Shown: in pieces, positions 61,297-64,000 of the stretch
Position numbering within the stretch: the stretch's first letter is position 1
How the letters are laid out: each line of letters starts with the position of its first letter
Source of the DNA: Hydra vulgaris
Lineage: Eukaryota > Cnidaria > Hydrozoa > Anthoathecata > Hydridae
Direction of reading: 5' to 3'
DNA: 64,000 nucleotides
NCBI RefSeq assembly: GCF_038396675.1
Contig: NC_088920.1
Location: 26,817,501 to 26,881,500, forward strand
Translations under genes and position numbers: made by a program
Notes under the pieces: model-generated
Databases searched by the model: none
What the model was told of the DNA's origin: nothing
Seen by the model: only the letters and a program-made list of their open reading frames with translations

Positions 61297-61632
61297 CTAC
61301 AAAATGAACCAATATCAGTTCAATTTGTAATTGATAATAAGAAAATTCTATTAACTGCTTACATTAATAAAGAAAACTCTGCTCTTATCCAACTGCAGTA
61401 TCTGGCAGGCCCCAATACTTTAAGTAATAAAACAAAGAAAAGAAGATTGACGCCATTAGTTGCATCATATTCATCTTTAGAACTATTGTTTGCATCAGGT
61501 TGTAACTTGCGCCAAGAAAGTCAAGAAAAAGAAGTTAAAGCTGTTTTAAAATTATCAGGATACATGAGTTTTGGTTCAAAAAATAATTTTAAATCAAAAT
61601 TTTTATATTATTATGAACACAAAAAGCTTTAG
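61297..61632 (+). pseudogene. unidentified coding-like segment
   Basis: An open + frame of 111 codons to the stop at 61632 has no in-frame ATG at its start (two stops precede it). Segments include EPISVQFVIDNKKILLTAYI, LIQLQYLAGPNTLSNKTKKR and KAVLKLSGYMSFGSKNNFKS. Amino-acid composition looks protein-like rather than random AT-rich. It could be a terminal exon or the C-terminus of a transposon gene. I do not recognise it. Confidence 0.35.
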
Positions 61633-62337
61633 GTAACTTTTTATATGGATTATGTTGTAGTTTAATGAAATATAAAATCAAGCCCTGGAACTGCATAAAA
61701 ATACTTATAAATTAGTAATTCGGAATGTGTTAAAATTTTTAAATGCATAAAATTATTTTTAATTAGACAGTTACATTAATATTAGTCTAGTTTATAACAT
61801 TGATGCTTTTAAAAAAGTTAGTTAAGCTAGTAACTATGCAAAATGAACCGTTGCCAGGTATTTCAGGTGTATTAACCAAATAAAAAATCCATAGTGCTAC
61901 TACATTCGTAGTATAAAAATGCTCACTGGGAGTAATCCAAAAAAGTTATTACTTTTTCCAGTTTTATTTTTTCCATATTTCTTAAGGTTAACAAAATATG
62001 TGGTTGTTAAGCAGTTTAGGTATCCATAGCAACCCAATATTAAAACTAATGCCACCATTAAATTCGCAATCCTCAAATTAGTAAAAGTGGTTCTTAAGTC
62101 TTTTTTATATGACGAGTTTTGTCCAGGAAAAGTGAATTCTGGCCCACTCTGAGATCTAATGAATGGGGGATGCTGGTGTAATAAAGAGGGGGAGGGGGAC
62201 TATTTTTTCTAAACTATATTTATCTCGGTCAGTTTGAGAAAACTTGCTATCTCACACCATAAGAATTTTTTATAAAAAATTTTAATTCATAAATCCAGAC
62301 TGATATTATTTACAAAACACGCATGTATGTTTATCTA

Positions 62338-63626
62338 TTAGGTAACCAAAAAAGTTCGTGCGGTTTTTGGTAATTGAATTGTTTTTAGCATTTTTTACAA
62401 CACCCACATCGCACAAGGCAAGTAGCTTTGTTGCGTAATAGAACGCGTGTGTCACGCGCAGTTGCTGCATATATAGTGTAGGCTTGTAATGAGCTTACAG
62501 GAAAGGTTTTGTGTAAAGAAAGGATGGCAACCCAACCAACGATTATTCGATCTTGCTTACTTTACGAGTTCAAACTTGGAAGGAATGCAACACAAGCGGC
62601 CAAAAACATCTGCACAGCATTTGGAGAAGGTACAGTAAGTGAACACACAGCACAGAAGTGGTTTCAGCGATTCTCTTCGGGAGATGAGTCCATCGAAGAC
62701 CTGCCGCGTTCTGGACGCCCATTGTTGGTTGATGAGGATGAACTGAAGGACGCTGTCGAGTCTGACTCCAGCCAAACTTGCCAAGAACTTGCAGTGAGGT
62801 TTGCTGTGAGTGTTGAAACTATCCGCCTGCATCTGCATGCGATTGGGAAAGCGTGGAAGCTGAGTCGGTGGGTTCCGCACAAATTGTCGATCGACAACAA
62901 GAAGCAACGGCTTACGATCTGCACATCACTCTTATCACACCACAATGTTGAGCCTTTTCTTGATCGTTTATTGACATGCGACGAAAAATGGATTGTGTAC
63001 AACAATACCAAGCGTTGCTACCATTGGTTGTTCCCCGATGACCCCATCCCAAAGACACCCAAGTCCAATCTCCACGAGCGGAAGGTTTTGCTCTGCATTT
63101 GGTGGACTACAGCTGGTGTGGTGCATTACGAGCTGCTCCCAACAGGCCAAACCATTACTGGACTGGTCTACTCAGCACAGCTGCAACGAGTTCACGACCT
63201 GTTGCTTGTAAAGCAGCTTGCACTGGTGCACAGGAGAGGAGTTCTGCTTCTCCACGACAACGCGAGACCACACACCGCTCGCGTGACTCAGGACAAGCTC
63301 CAAAGCCTTGGTTGGGAGAGTTTGCCTCATCCACCATACTCGCCAGACCTCTCCCCTACTGATTTCCATTTTTTCCTTTCTCTGGGAAATCATTTAAAAG
63401 GACAGCAGTTCCGAGACCAGGACGCGGTTGAAATGGAGTTGAAAGCTTTTATAGACTCAAAGGACCGAGAATTTTTTAGAAGTGGAATAAATAAGCTTGT
63501 TTTACGTTGGGAAAAGGTTTTAGATGCTAATGGTGACTATTTTGATGAATAAATGTACTTACTTTTGTCGTTTTGTGTGTTTTTATTATATACGGAAAAA
63601 CCGCACGAACTTTTTTGGTTACCTGA
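62338..63626 (+). mobile_element. complete mariner element
   Basis: The left end TTAGGTAACCAAAAAAGTTC and the reverse-complemented right end TCAGGTAACCAAAAAAGTTC form TIRs that match over 31 bp with one mismatch. TA flanks both sides (62336-62337 and 63627-63628). Length 1289 bp. It contains one intact transposase gene. It is markedly less AT-rich than all surrounding sequence, which fits recent arrival, perhaps by horizontal transfer. Confidence 0.95.
62524..63552 (+). CDS. mariner transposase, DD34D, apparently intact
   Basis: 342 residues. I chose ATG at 62524 (MATQPTIIRSCLLYEFKLGR). The frame is open 15 bases further upstream, but only to a TTG. It cuts and pastes the flanking TIRs at TA sites in the nucleus. 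The N-terminus has two helix-turn-helix parts (NATQAAKNICTAFGEGTVSE with WFQRFSSGD; and LAVRFAVSVETIRLHLHAIG). The linker WVPHKLS corresponds to the family's WVPHEL. Catalytic residues are present: LTCDEKWI (first Asp), LLHDNARPH (second Asp), and YSPDLSPTDFHFF (third Asp), with 34 residues between the last two. Length equals that of active family members. There are no internal stops or shifts. A single gene within its own TIRs, so no host context. Confidence 0.95.
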   Translation: MATQPTIIRSCLLYEFKLGRNATQAAKNICTAFGEGTVSEHTAQKWFQRFSSGDESIEDLPRSGRPLLVDEDELKDAVESDSSQTCQELAVRFAVSVETIRLHLHAIGKAWKLSRWVPHKLSIDNKKQRLTICTSLLSHHNVEPFLDRLLTCDEKWIVYNNTKRCYHWLFPDDPIPKTPKSNLHERKVLLCIWWTTAGVVHYELLPTGQTITGLVYSAQLQRVHDLLLVKQLALVHRRGVLLLHDNARPHTARVTQDKLQSLGWESLPHPPYSPDLSPTDFHFFLSLGNHLKGQQFRDQDAVEMELKAFIDSKDREFFRSGINKLVLRWEKVLDANGDYFDE

Positions 63627-63830
63627 TAAAAGCAGTCATTACTTTTTTTGCATACTTTCTACTTTGAAGCATGTGGAAATTTTTCCCCATGCATTAATTT
63701 TAACATTTGTCTTTATATGTAAGATGTGATATCATTTTGTAATATAATAATTTAATATAAGATTTTTTTATAAGAAAGTAAAAGAAAATAAATGCTAAAT
63801 TCTGAGCTTTTCTGTTGTGAACCTTTTTTT

Positions 63831-63902
63831 CACACGAACATAAACCTTTTTGTGAAAAACCCTCCATGTAGGGTTTCTCACAAAAAGGTTTATCTTCGTG
63901 TG
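63831..63902. repeat. hairpin with 33-bp arms
   Basis: CACACGAACATAAACCTTTT (63831) is mirrored by AAAAGGTTTATCTTCGTGTG (ending 63902), with a short CATG-containing loop. A partial further copy (AGATAAACCTTCTTATGAAG) follows at 63912. 63627-63830 and 63932-64000 show nothing else. Confidence 0.8.
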
Positions 63903-64000
63903 GCCACTTGAAGATAAACCTTCTTATGAAGTGTAACTTTCGGAATTGACAGCGATTCGCAAAAAGTCAAAATAAATTCGACTTTTTTTTTCGCTGTAGC

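Noticed and set aside
62557-63393. Several other-frame ORFs within the intact mariner
   Set aside because: Shadows of the transposase gene; open mainly because this element is GC-richer.

Overview
This is an intron- and repeat-rich, very AT-rich animal genomic window. The genus Hydra (Cnidaria) is the most likely source. That is inferred from the style of the sequence: long (TA)n tracts, CR1/L2-type LINE relics, several mariner/Tc1 families, THAP/P-like and hAT relics, and tRNA-headed SINEs. There is no bacterial gene organisation, no rRNA, no CRISPR and no credible functional tRNA. Three host loci can be supported. They are the last five exons of an ABCC (MRP1-like) transporter on + (11760-19707) and two tandemly duplicated, intronless class A GPCR genes on - (36777-37865 and 42753-43951). 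The second GPCR carries a one-base frameshift in a homopolymer. Nearly everything else recognisable is transposon-derived.

Layout. 1-11759 probably lies upstream of or inside an intron of the ABCC gene. It holds (TA)n, a tRNA-like SINE (686-920), a candidate element of an unclassified transposase family (939-5400) interrupted by a mariner-like insertion (1856-3157, TIRs and TA duplication), a Tigger/pogo relic (-, about 5533-6990), a LINE 3' part (-, 7561-8763), and a second copy of the unclassified family (-, 9310-10290). The ABCC introns contain a 202-bp MITE, and a LINE relic (-, 13937-16976) split by a hAT C-terminal fragment (+). 19708-36700 is non-genic. It has a + strand LINE relic carrying a nested 130-bp LINE tail, blocks of short CCCATGTGGG-like repeats in inverted orientation at 23.4 kb and 31.2 kb, a complete but decayed P-like element (24871-28087) with 60-bp TIRs and a perfect 8-bp target duplication, an inverted repeat with arms of about 820 bp (28293-30982), and a perfect 62-bp palindrome (32158-32219). 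36.7-46.3 kb holds the duplicated GPCRs. Between them lies a Tc1-like element (39420-41180) whose leader contains a dense 10-bp-period array of heat shock elements followed by a TATA box. 46.3-55 kb is mostly gene-free, with a 628-bp foldback element inserted in a tetranucleotide repeat and an internally deleted mariner. 55-59.7 kb is a third, long, decayed copy of the unclassified family, preceded by another cluster of heat-shock-element motifs. 60-61 kb has two abutting palindromic MITEs. 62338-63626 is a structurally complete DD34D mariner with an intact 342-aa transposase.

The items most worth a second look are the heat-shock-type promoter inside the Tc1-like element, the unclassified transposase family present in three copies, the P-like element, and the intact mariner. 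All assignments come from reading motifs and repeats by eye. No database search was possible.
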